A DNA stretch of 12,776 nt from Robiginitomaculum sp. (GTDB lineage Bacteria > Pseudomonadota > Alphaproteobacteria > Caulobacterales > Maricaulaceae), in the NCBI GenBank assembly GCA_021647375.1, contig JAKIUV010000075.1, positions 1 through 12,776 of the forward strand. Direction: 5' to 3'. The translations under genes and the position numbers were made by a program. Of the stretch, positions 6,057 through 12,776 are shown in pieces (within the stretch, counting starts at the first letter, position 1; each line of letters starts with the position of its first letter). The notes under the pieces are model-generated. The model searched no databases and was not told the origin of the DNA. It saw only the letters and a list, made by a program, of their open reading frames with translations.

Positions 6057-6739
6057 TCCCGCGCGCCAAACAATGCGCTGCCGACCCGTATATGGGTGGC
6101 GCCAAGTTCTATTGCGGTCTCAAAATCGCTGCTCATGCCCATGCTTAGATTTTCTATGCCGTTTCTGGCGGCGAGTTTGGCGAGCAGGGCGAAATGGGGG
6201 CCGGGGGCTTGGCCGCTGATCAGGGTGCCGGCGGGGGGGATGCACATCAGGCCCGTCGGGTGCAGGTCGTAGATTTGGCGCAGGGTTTTGATGAAGGCGT
6301 CTAGTTCGCCTGGTAAGATGCCGGATTTTTGTGGTTCTTCGCCTGTGTTGACTTGGACGAAAATTTCCGGTGTGCGTCCGGTTTTATCCATAGCTTTGAC
6401 CAGTGCTTTGGCTAGTTTCTCACGGTCCAGGGTTTCTATCACATCGAACAATGCGCAGGCGGCAACGGCTTTGTTGGTTTGTAGCGGGCCGATCATGCGC
6501 AGTTGGATATTGGCGCGGGCGTCCGCAAAACGGTCTTGCCATCTGGCTTGGGCTTCTTGGACTTTGTTTTCACCAAAGACGTTTTGGCCTATTGCCAGCA
6601 TGTCTGCGATGCGGTGATCTGGTTGCTGCTTGGAGACGGCGGTCAGGCAAATATCGGTGGACGTGCGCGATGCCCGCTTGGCGGCGGCGGCGATCCGGTC
6701 TAGGGTGGCGGCGTGTAAATCTTTTATATGAGTATTCAT
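6053..6739 (-). CDS. yggS: Pyridoxal phosphate homeostasis protein YggS
   Basis: This is a cytoplasmic PLP-binding protein (YggS/PROSC family, alanine-racemase-like barrel) that keeps free PLP and amino-acid pools balanced; no catalytic reaction is known. Its 228 residues match the family length. PLP would bind K37 in LTAVSKQQP. Further landmarks are FGENKVQEAQARW near 74, IGPLQTNKA near 103, and the C-terminal SMGMSSDFETAIELGATH followed by RVGSALFG, which holds the phosphate. The ATG at 6739 gives the normal family N-terminus but has no evident ribosome site. That start lies on the same CATG as the opposite-strand ThiE-like gene, so the yggS promoter must lie within that gene's coding sequence. 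Convergent with the transpeptidase gene. Confidence 0.95.
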   Translation of the reverse strand: MNTHIKDLHAATLDRIAAAAKRASRTSTDICLTAVSKQQPDHRIADMLAIGQNVFGENKVQEAQARWQDRFADARANIQLRMIGPLQTNKAVAACALFDVIETLDREKLAKALVKAMDKTGRTPEIFVQVNTGEEPQKSGILPGELDAFIKTLRQIYDLHPTGLMCIPPAGTLISGQAPGPHFALLAKLAARNGIENLSMGMSSDFETAIELGATHIRVGSALFGARD

Positions 6740-7373
6740 GGCTTGGACATATACTGGAAATGACAGGCTCGCAAGGGTAGCGACGCGGCTTTATAGTCGG
6801 CGCGCTCGCCCGTGCAGGATTGCGCCTTTAGTGTTTATGAGTGACCCGAAGCGCACGCCTGATGTATTGCGGGTCGCGCGGAATTTACCCGAGGGTGCGG
6901 CACTGATTTATCGTCATTTCGGGGCAGGGGATAGGGGGGCGATTGCCGGAGAGTTGCGGCAAATTTCGTTTGCGCGAAATCTGCAATTCCTTATCGGGCA
7001 AGATGCGGATTTGGCCGCACAAATTGGTGCGGACGGGGTGCATTTGCCGGAGCGTGAATTGGGGCAAGGGGCGGTTTTACGGGCGCGCTATCCGGCTTGG
7101 TTGTTAACGGGGGCGGCGCATTCGCAAAACGCGGTAAAACAATGCGCGAAGAACGGATTAGATGCGGCGATCTTATCTCCGATATTTACCAGTGCGAGCA
7201 AAAGCGCATCCCAGCCTATTGGCACGGAAATGTTGGCGGACATAGCTAAAGCCACTAAATTTCCTATTATCGCGCTGGGCGGTATTTCGGCGGTTACGGT
7301 GCCTGAACTAGACACAAGCGGTGCGGCGGGCATTGCGGGTGTTTCTATGTTTGTGAGTAGTTATGACACGTAA
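6738..7373 (+). CDS. Divergent ThiE/TenI-family protein (second thiamine-phosphate-synthase-like gene)
   Basis: This is a ThiE/TenI superfamily barrel of 211 residues. It keeps GADGVHLPE near 96, TGAAHS near 121, SPIFTSASKSAS near 144 (Lys conserved) and IIALGGIS near 173. The ThiE signature QLRxK is replaced by IYRHFGAG, and the end of the barrel is GAAGIAGVSMF. It is therefore probably not a standard synthase; thiazole tautomerase (TenI) or an unassigned role are options. The start is uncertain. The ATG at 6738 gives an N-terminus rich in Arg (LARVATRLYSRRARP) that I recall from alphaproteobacterial relatives, while ATG 6837 (MSDPKRTPD) would trim 33 residues. Neither has a good ribosome site. 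The 3' end overlaps the acetyltransferase gene by 11 bases, which indicates co-transcription. Confidence 0.85.
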   Translation: MAWTYTGNDRLARVATRLYSRRARPCRIAPLVFMSDPKRTPDVLRVARNLPEGAALIYRHFGAGDRGAIAGELRQISFARNLQFLIGQDADLAAQIGADGVHLPERELGQGAVLRARYPAWLLTGAAHSQNAVKQCAKNGLDAAILSPIFTSASKSASQPIGTEMLADIAKATKFPIIALGGISAVTVPELDTSGAAGIAGVSMFVSSYDT

Positions 7374-7803
7374 ATATCTAGCTCAATTGGCGGAGATACA
7401 CGCCAGCGCCTTTTTGCCCGGCTGGTCGGCGGAGACGTTTGCGGCGCATATGGAGTTGGCCAGTGATGATATTATCGACATTCTTGCGGGCGGAGAGGTG
7501 CGCGGCCTTGCTATCGTGCGCACAGCCATAGATCAGGCGGAGATTTTGACACTTATTGTTGCCCCCGGGCACAAGCGTCAGGGCTTGGGGCGGGCGCTCT
7601 TGCACAGGGCTGAAGCGCGTGCGCTGGAGCGGGGTGCAGATATTATGTTTTTGGAGGTTGCCGCAGATAATCCGGCAGCAATTTCCCTGTATCAAAATGC
7701 AGGCTATCATCAATACGGTTCACGTCCACGCTATTACCGCCGCAAGGTCAACGGGATAGTTGGGCGGATCGACGCGATTTTATTTAAAAAGCAATTAACT
7801 TGA
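7363..7803 (+). CDS. rimI: GNAT N-acetyltransferase, RimI-like
   Basis: This 146-residue single-domain GNAT enzyme uses acetyl-CoA to acetylate a protein N-terminus or another amine. The acetyl-CoA loop is GHKRQGLGRALL near 69-80. It is followed by FLEVAADNPAAISLYQNAGY near 98-117, the RimI signature in which Asn and Tyr line the active site, and then RPRYYRRK. Canonical RimI acetylates the alanine N-terminus of ribosomal protein S18. In many alphaproteobacteria rimI lies between tsaB and a fur/mur gene. Here fur follows but a ThiE-like gene takes the place of tsaB. The start ATG lies inside the upstream gene (11-base overlap), so translation is probably coupled. The N-terminus (FLPGWSAETFAAH) fits the alphaproteobacterial RimI type. 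Confidence 0.85.
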   Translation: MTRKYLAQLAEIHASAFLPGWSAETFAAHMELASDDIIDILAGGEVRGLAIVRTAIDQAEILTLIVAPGHKRQGLGRALLHRAEARALERGADIMFLEVAADNPAAISLYQNAGYHQYGSRPRYYRRKVNGIVGRIDAILFKKQLT

Positions 7804-7837
7804 TAATGCCGCACTTAACATTTAGAGTGATTCCAAT

Positions 7838-8266
7838 ATGGCAAATGAAATTACAAAAAACCCGATAGAAATTCTATGTGTCGAGAAAGGTCTGCGCATG
7901 ACTGGACAACGCAGGGTGATTGCCCGTGTTTTGTCTGAAGCCGATGACCATCCCGATGCTGAAGCCGTTTACCGCCGGGTATCGCGAATTGACAAGAAAA
8001 TATCTCTCGCCACAGTCTACCGGACTTTGCGTCTGTTCTCTGAGACCGGCATTATCGAATCCCATGATTTTCGAGATGGTCGCGCCCGTTATGAGGCCGC
8101 AGATAATGATCACCACGATCATTTAATCGACCTGTCCACGGGTAATGTCATAGAATTTGTCGACGAGGAAATTGAGCGCCTACAAGAACGTATCGCTGAG
8201 AAACTCGGTTATGAATTGATAGACCATAGGTTAGAACTATATGGACGGCCTTTGAAGAAGAAATAA
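7838..8266 (+). CDS. fur: Fur-family metalloregulator (Fur/Mur type)
   Basis: This is a DNA-binding repressor, normally of iron or manganese uptake genes. It has 142 residues. The winged-helix part (about 1-85) contains LRMTGQRRVIARVL, HPDAEAVYRRV and the recognition helix LATVYRTLRLF. The dimerisation/metal part has HHDH at 92-95, then IEF with E106, and DHRLELYG near 128. The two CxxC zinc pairs of gamma-proteobacterial Fur are absent: where CLDCG is usual this protein reads DLSTG, and its only cysteine is C14. This is the normal state for many alphaproteobacterial Fur/Mur proteins rather than damage. The start ATG has a modest GAGTGA ribosome site. Follows the rimI-like gene by 34 bases, probably in the same operon. 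The metal sensed cannot be told from sequence. Confidence 0.9.
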   Translation: MANEITKNPIEILCVEKGLRMTGQRRVIARVLSEADDHPDAEAVYRRVSRIDKKISLATVYRTLRLFSETGIIESHDFRDGRARYEAADNDHHDHLIDLSTGNVIEFVDEEIERLQERIAEKLGYELIDHRLELYGRPLKKK

Positions 8267-8328
8267 TAAGCACAAAATACTTTCGGTGCTGTTATAGTCG
8301 GTACGAATCAATCAAGTGGTGGATGCTC

Positions 8329-9315
8329 ATGGCTATTAGGTTTTCTTCGGAATTTGCGAAGAACATTACGGACAATACGATACGTGCGGCGGTACTGGAA
8401 ACGGTGACCGCATTGGCTGGGGCGTGCAAACAAATCTCGCATATATGTGCGCGCGGGCCGCTCGAGCAGGGACTTGGGGCGGAAACGGGCGGCGCCAATA
8501 CGGATGGGGACGCGCAAAAGGCGCTGGATGTCCGTAGCGACGAAATAATCACGAAGGCTTTGGAAACTGCCCCCGTGGCCTATTATGCCTCGGAAGAACA
8601 AGACGATATTGTCACGCTGGCCGCAAGCAAACCTCTTGCCCTAGCCTCCGACCCGTTGGACGGGTCATCCAATATTGATACCAATGTATCTATCGGTACG
8701 ATTTTTTCTATGTTTGAGGCTAAAGATAATGCGGCGGATAGTTTTCTGCGCCCAGGCTCGGAACAGATCTGTGGTGGTTTTTTTGTTTACGGGCCGCAAA
8801 CTACTTTGGTGATTACGGCAGGGGCGGGGACGGATACTTATGTGCTTGACCCGGACAGCGGAGATTTTGAACTGGCACTTGCGGCTATGAAAATAATGCC
8901 CGTGTCCACAGAATATGCTATCAACGCCTCCAATCATCACCATTGGGGCGCGCCCATACGTGCCTATATTGAGGACTGTTTGCTTGGTGTAGCTGGGCCT
9001 TTGGCAGCAAAGTATAATATGCGCTGGGTTGGATCATTGGTGGCAGATGCGAACCGGATTCTATCCCGGGGTGGCATGTTTATGTATCCGGGCGATGATC
9101 GGGACGGATATGGCGATGGGCGCTTGCGTCTTTTATATGAGGCCAGTCCGGTCGCATTTGTTATTGAACAAGCAGGCGGCGCGGCAACCGATGGAACCCG
9201 CCGCATTCTCGATATACCGCTGGGAACATTGCATCAGCGTGTACCGTTGGTATTTGGCTCTAAGGAGCCAGTACAGACACTTGGCGACTACTATAAAAAA
9301 CAGGATATATTATGA
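8329..9315 (+). CDS. fbp: Fructose-1,6-bisphosphatase class I
   Basis: This enzyme hydrolyses fructose 1,6-bisphosphate to fructose 6-phosphate, the committed step of gluconeogenesis and part of the Calvin cycle. From this start it has 328 residues, a typical length. Seen: YYASEEQDD near 85, the metal and phosphate signature DPLDGSSNIDTNVSIGTIF near 108-126, MRWVGSLVADANRIL near 233, MYPGDDRDG near 253, and LLYEASPVAFVIEQAGGAATDGTR near the C-terminus. Two in-frame ATG codons lie six bases apart. I prefer 8329 because a GGTGG stretch is then well placed; 8323 adds two residues. The TGA overlaps the ATG of tkt (ATGA), so the two genes are translationally coupled in an fbp-tkt-fba operon. No regulator gene of the CbbR type adjoins it. 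Confidence 0.93.
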   Translation: MAIRFSSEFAKNITDNTIRAAVLETVTALAGACKQISHICARGPLEQGLGAETGGANTDGDAQKALDVRSDEIITKALETAPVAYYASEEQDDIVTLAASKPLALASDPLDGSSNIDTNVSIGTIFSMFEAKDNAADSFLRPGSEQICGGFFVYGPQTTLVITAGAGTDTYVLDPDSGDFELALAAMKIMPVSTEYAINASNHHHWGAPIRAYIEDCLLGVAGPLAAKYNMRWVGSLVADANRILSRGGMFMYPGDDRDGYGDGRLRLLYEASPVAFVIEQAGGAATDGTRRILDIPLGTLHQRVPLVFGSKEPVQTLGDYYKKQDIL

Positions 9316-11282
9316 GCGCAACTCACGACGAAATGGCTAATGCCATTCGCTTCTTGGCGATGGATGCAATCCAAGCCGCTAATTCTGGACACCCAGGCGC
9401 GCCTATGGGGCTGGCCGATGCGGCGACGGTTCTTTATACTCGGCACCTCAAAATAGACCCAAGCAATCCAACATGGCCAGACCGGGATAGATTTGTATTA
9501 TCCGCTGGCCATGCGTCTATGCTGCAATATGCTCTACATTATCTGGTCGGGTTTGAAGACATGACTATAGAGCAGATTAAAAACTTCCGCCAGTTTGGGG
9601 CAATAACTGCCGGACACCCTGAATACGGTCATGTGGACGGGGTCGAAACCACCACAGGGCCGCTGGGGCAGGGGATTGCTACTGCGGTCGGCATGGCGCT
9701 GGCGGAACGAATGCAAAACGCGCGCTACGGCGATGATTTGGTTGGTCATTATACCTATGTGATGGTGGGTGATGGCTGTCTGATGGAGGGTATTAGCCAT
9801 GAGGCCATAGACTATGCGGGCAATGCCAAACTCCGGCGTCTGGTTGTCTTGTGGGACGATAATTCTATCACTATTGACGGGACAACCGATTTGTCGACCC
9901 GTACGGATCAATTGGCACGTTTCGAAGCTTCTGGCTGGCATGTGCAGGCGGTGGACGGGCATGATGCGGACGCTATTGACGAAGCCATCACTAATGCGAA
10001 AAAATCCAGCCGTCCGTCATTTATTGCCCTTAAAACCGTTATTGGCAAAGGCGCGCCCAATAAATCCGGCACAAACAAAGTCCACGGCGCACCGCTGGGC
10101 GCCGAGGAAATCGCGGCTACGCGCAAAGCCCTGAATTGGGAAGCGCCCGCCTTTGAAATTCCGGGCAATATCTTATCTGCATGGCGCGAAGCGGGCGCCC
10201 GTAATCATGATGAGCGCAAAGATTGGGAAGTCCGTTTGGCGGCTTCTGGTCGGGCGGAAGAGTTTGAAGGCGTTAATTGTACTGGCCTACCAAGCAAATT
10301 ACGCCTTGGTATTAACGATTTGAAAGCCCAGATCAACAAAGACCAGCCAAAGATTGCCACACGTAAATCCTCGCAAAACGCGCTAGAGGTGGTCAATGCA
10401 ATTTGCGGGCATACGATTGGTGGTTCTGCGGATTTGACGGGTTCCAATAATACACTCACGAACGATATGGGCATTGTCAGCGCCGATGATTTTTCTGGCC
10501 GCTATATTTATTACGGTGTGCGCGAACATGCCATGGCGGCCATTATGAACGGCATTGCCCTGCACGGCGGGTTTATTCCTTATGGCGGCACGTTCTTTGT
10601 ATTTGCGGGCTATATGCTGGGTGCCATGCGCTTGTCGTCCTTGATGGGACTGCGGGTAATTTATGTGTTGACCCATGATAGTATTGGTCTAGGCGAAGAT
10701 GGCCCGACCCACCAGCCCGTCGAAACTTTGGCGGCTTTGCGGGCACTTCCGAACCATAATGTTATCAGGCCATGCGATGCGGTGGAAACCGCAGAAGCTT
10801 GGGAATGTGCCTTGGCCGAAGACACAACGCCCACATCGCTCGTATTGACCCGCCAAGGCCTGCCAGTATTACGGACTGAACGAAACGACGAAAACCTCGT
10901 TGGTATGGGCGCATATGTACTCAGGGATACAGACGGTGCGCGAGATATTACTTTGCTGGCTACAGGCTCCGAAGTGCATTTAGCGGTGGAGGCGGCGGAA
11001 AACCTCGCCAAAGACGGTATCAAAGCCGCCGTGGTCTCCATGCCGTGCTGGGAATTGTTTGAGCGCCAGGAGGATAGCTATAAGGCAGAAGTCTTGGGCA
11101 CCGCCCCGCGTCTCGCCGTAGAGGCCGCTGTAGGTTTTGGCTGGGAACGCTATACAAATAATACAAATAACTTTATAGGAATGAGCGGATTCGGTGCTTC
11201 GGCACCTGCAACCGCATTATTTGAACATTTCGGCATCACCGCACAAGCACTGGAAACCAAAGTGCGCGGCATTTTAAGATAA
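9312..11282 (+). CDS. tkt: Transketolase
   Basis: This thiamine-diphosphate enzyme moves two-carbon ketol units between sugar phosphates in the pentose phosphate pathway and Calvin cycle. It has 656 residues, full length. The TPP-binding N-terminal domain has NSGHPGAPMGLAD (H27), GPLGQGIATAVGMAL near 117 and the metal-binding GDGCLMEGISHEAIDYAGN near 155. The pyrimidine domain has GGSADLTGSNN near 373, the catalytic Glu in GVREHAMAAIMNG and LTHDSIGLGEDGPTHQPVE. The C-terminal domain ends with GFGASAPATALFEHFG. An AGGA ribosome site precedes the start, which overlaps the fbp stop. Near the end, two abutting copies of ATACAAATA (11152-11169) encode YTNNTNN, a low-complexity loop not usual in the family. 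The enzyme depends on thiamine diphosphate, so the thiE gene upstream is metabolically relevant though not in the same operon. Confidence 0.97.
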   Translation: MSATHDEMANAIRFLAMDAIQAANSGHPGAPMGLADAATVLYTRHLKIDPSNPTWPDRDRFVLSAGHASMLQYALHYLVGFEDMTIEQIKNFRQFGAITAGHPEYGHVDGVETTTGPLGQGIATAVGMALAERMQNARYGDDLVGHYTYVMVGDGCLMEGISHEAIDYAGNAKLRRLVVLWDDNSITIDGTTDLSTRTDQLARFEASGWHVQAVDGHDADAIDEAITNAKKSSRPSFIALKTVIGKGAPNKSGTNKVHGAPLGAEEIAATRKALNWEAPAFEIPGNILSAWREAGARNHDERKDWEVRLAASGRAEEFEGVNCTGLPSKLRLGINDLKAQINKDQPKIATRKSSQNALEVVNAICGHTIGGSADLTGSNNTLTNDMGIVSADDFSGRYIYYGVREHAMAAIMNGIALHGGFIPYGGTFFVFAGYMLGAMRLSSLMGLRVIYVLTHDSIGLGEDGPTHQPVETLAALRALPNHNVIRPCDAVETAEAWECALAEDTTPTSLVLTRQGLPVLRTERNDENLVGMGAYVLRDTDGARDITLLATGSEVHLAVEAAENLAKDGIKAAVVSMPCWELFERQEDSYKAEVLGTAPRLAVEAAVGFGWERYTNNTNNFIGMSGFGASAPATALFEHFGITAQALETKVRGILR

Positions 11283-11292
11283 AGGGCACTTC

Positions 11293-12357
11293 ATGGCACG
11301 GATTACTTTACGGCAACTCCTCGACCACGCGGCTGAATATAGCTACGGCGTTCCGGCGTTTAATATCAATAATATGGAACAAGTACTGGCGATTATGGAA
11401 GCGGCCAAGGCTACCGACGCTCCGGTTATCTTGCAAGCATCGCGCGGTGCGCGCGCCTATGCGGGCGATATTATGCTGGTCAAAATGGTCGAAGCGGCGG
11501 AAGAGATGTACCCCAATATTCCGATCTGTTTGCACCAAGACCACGGCAATAATGGCGCAACGTGTTTTTCTGCCCTACAGGCCGGATTTACGTCGGTGAT
11601 GATGGACGGCTCATTAGAAGCCGACGGCAAAACCCCCGCTAGTTATGAATATAACGAAAATATCACCAAATATGTCACGGACGTTGCTCATGATGTGGGT
11701 GCCAGCGTTGAGGGCGAACTGGGTTGTCTTGGTTCTCTGGAAACCGGTATGGGCGAAGCCGAAGATGGCCACGGGTTTGAGGGCGCATTGTCAACGGATA
11801 TGTTGCTAACTGACCCGGACGAAGCCGCGCAATTCGTCAAAGCTACCCAGTGTGATGCGCTGGCTATTGCTATGGGCACCAGCCACGGCGCTTATAAGTT
11901 TTCCAAAAAACCAACGGGGGATATTCTGGCCATGGACCGGGTCGAAGCTATCCACAAACGTATCCCCAACACCCATTTGGTCATGCACGGATCAAGCTCG
12001 GTGCCCCAAGAACTCCAAGATTTGTTCAATAAGTATGGCGGCGGGATGAAGCAGACCTATGGTGTGCCCATCGAAGAAATTACTAAAGGTATCAAATTCG
12101 GTGTGCGCAAGGTTAATATAGACACGGATTGCCGTATCGCTATGACCGGGCAATGGCGCAAGATAGCTTGCGAGCAGCCAGAGCAATTCGACCCCCGTAA
12201 ATTCCTGGCTCCCTCTATTGCCGCCATGAAAGAGCTGTGCATAGACCGCTATGAACGCTTCGGTACCGCCGGAAATGCGAGTAAAATCAAAGAGATACCC
12301 ATGGCGGATATGGCGAAAAGATATGCGGACGGGAGTTTGGCTGCGGTTATTAGTTAA
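11293..12357 (+). CDS. fba: Class II fructose-bisphosphate aldolase, Calvin-cycle subtype
   Basis: This zinc aldolase condenses or cleaves fructose 1,6-bisphosphate to and from the two triose phosphates; the subtype also acts on sedoheptulose bisphosphate in Calvin pathways. It has 354 residues, the usual length of the class IIB Calvin subtype (CbbA/TIGR01521 type). Seen: the catalytic and zinc residues in H81-Q-D83-H84-G, GASVEGELG near 136, AIAMGTSHGAYK near 193 and LVMHGSSSVP near 231, which hold the other zinc histidines, and VNIDTDCRIAMTG near 275. The start is fixed by AAAGGG at the proper distance, and only 10 bases separate it from tkt. Last gene of the operon. There is no phosphoribulokinase or RuBisCO in the window, so a heterotrophic role is as likely as carbon fixation. 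Confidence 0.95.
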   Translation: MARITLRQLLDHAAEYSYGVPAFNINNMEQVLAIMEAAKATDAPVILQASRGARAYAGDIMLVKMVEAAEEMYPNIPICLHQDHGNNGATCFSALQAGFTSVMMDGSLEADGKTPASYEYNENITKYVTDVAHDVGASVEGELGCLGSLETGMGEAEDGHGFEGALSTDMLLTDPDEAAQFVKATQCDALAIAMGTSHGAYKFSKKPTGDILAMDRVEAIHKRIPNTHLVMHGSSSVPQELQDLFNKYGGGMKQTYGVPIEEITKGIKFGVRKVNIDTDCRIAMTGQWRKIACEQPEQFDPRKFLAPSIAAMKELCIDRYERFGTAGNASKIKEIPMADMAKRYADGSLAAVIS

Positions 12358-12390
12358 GGCGCAATAACGCCCAAACATTCCGCACATACC

Positions 12391-12422
12391 AACGCAAACC
12401 GCTCTAGATGGCGTTCGCTTTT
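12391..12422 (+). terminator. Weak candidate terminator after fba
   Basis: AACGC (12391-12395) can pair with GCGTT (12411-12415) around a 15-base loop with CC/GG pairing inside, and CGCTTTT follows. The stem is short and the T-run only four bases. It lies in the 66-base gap between the convergent fba and selO genes, where termination is expected. A second small stem, GGCG-CAATAA-CGCC, sits at 12358-12371. Confidence 0.25.
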
Positions 12423-12423
12423 C

Positions 12424-12776
12424 TCAAGTCTCGCAATAAGTTTGCTGGGGAATACCCTTTTGTTGGTTAGGTTTTGCTAAGTTTGCATAGGCTTCATGTT
12501 CGTCGAACGGGTTTTTTATAGCATCTAGCAATTGCTTGATTTTAGAGAGATCACCGTTTTCTGCTGCTTCTAGGGCCGTCTCCACTTGTGCGAAGCGGGG
12601 GATATAAATTGGGTTATTGGCCGCCATGATTTCTGGGTTCGGGCTTTGTTTGGAGAATGTGTTTAGCCATTGTTTGGCTGGCGCGGGATCCGTGAATAAT
12701 GCTAAAAACGTGCTGTTATCACCTGTTTGAACGCTGTCCGTCAGCCGTCTGTAGCACAGGGTGAATTCTGTTTGGG
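12424..12776 (-). CDS. selO: SelO / YdiU family protein adenylyltransferase, C-terminal part (cut by the window edge)
   Basis: The frame is open from the right edge of the window to a TGA at 12424-12426, giving about 117 C-terminal residues of a protein that starts outside. The end matches the SelO (YdiU, UPF0061) family: NPIYIPRFAQVETALEAAE corresponds to the conserved NP..IPRN..VE.AL..A block, followed by NPFDEHEAYANLAKP, with the terminal TYCET matching the usual FCGT/YCET ending. Upstream of this, residues such as LCYRRLTD and WLNTF also fit. SelO proteins are pseudokinases that transfer AMP to protein hydroxyl groups and are linked to oxidative stress. The catalytic core is not in view, so its integrity cannot be judged. 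An internal ATG at 12627 is not the start. Convergent with the fba operon. Confidence 0.88.
   Translation of the reverse strand, partial: QTEFTLCYRRLTDSVQTGDNSTFLALFTDPAPAKQWLNTFSKQSPNPEIMAANNPIYIPRFAQVETALEAAENGDLSKIKQLLDAIKNPFDEHEAYANLAKPNQQKGIPQQTYCET

Noticed and set aside
12424..12627. Stand-alone 67-residue protein
   Set aside because: The frame continues without a stop to the window edge and the sequence is the C-terminal end of SelO, so the ATG at 12627 is internal.
1..12776. CRISPR array, prophage, toxin-antitoxin or defence island
   Set aside because: No regularly spaced repeats, no phage, restriction or nuclease genes, and gene content is housekeeping throughout.

Overview
The window looks like ordinary chromosome from an alphaproteobacterium of middling GC (about half by eye, not counted). 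Several points suggest this: an OmpR-type regulator of the CenR kind next to a short cytoplasmic-looking YkuD-domain protein and YggS; a rimI-like gene followed by a Fur/Mur-type regulator that lacks the usual zinc cysteines; a Calvin-subtype class II aldolase; and an ECF42 sigma factor paired with a DGPF (YCII) protein. No plasmid, phage, CRISPR, rRNA or tRNA signal was seen. The genus cannot be named from sequence alone.

Layout. 28-1646 (minus): a DGPF/YCII gene followed by its ECF42-type sigma factor, with a TGTCGA-N16-CGTC promoter-like element before the pair. 1723-1828: two back-to-back perfect or near-perfect palindromes framed by CTAG, possibly a very small non-autonomous mobile element. 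1917-3586 (plus): thiamine-phosphate synthase thiE, overlapped by an exported Sel1-repeat protein. 3619-5432 (minus): orphan OmpR-family response regulator, then an FAD monooxygenase joined by a 4-base overlap. 5550-6056 (plus): L,D-transpeptidase-family protein. 6053-6739 (minus): YggS. 6738-8266 (plus): a divergent ThiE/TenI paralogue, a RimI-like acetyltransferase and a Fur-family regulator. 8329-12357 (plus): the tight sugar-phosphate operon fbp-tkt-fba. 12424-12776 (minus): the C-terminal part of a SelO (YdiU) protein, cut by the window edge.

How the genes work together. The only clear metabolic unit is fbp-tkt-fba, which interconverts triose, hexose and pentose phosphates. This is the same trio as cbbF-cbbT-cbbA of Calvin operons, but neither phosphoribulokinase nor RuBisCO lies in the window, so gluconeogenesis or pentose synthesis is the safer reading. 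The sigma/DGPF pair looks like a self-contained, autoregulated signalling module. The regulator and transpeptidase point to cell-envelope control.

I do not see a convincing new multi-gene system. The points most worth a second look are the ECF42 promoter match with a sigma-factor start that has no standard codon, the CTAG-framed double palindrome, the shared CATG start of yggS and the ThiE-like gene, and the response regulator-monooxygenase coupling.
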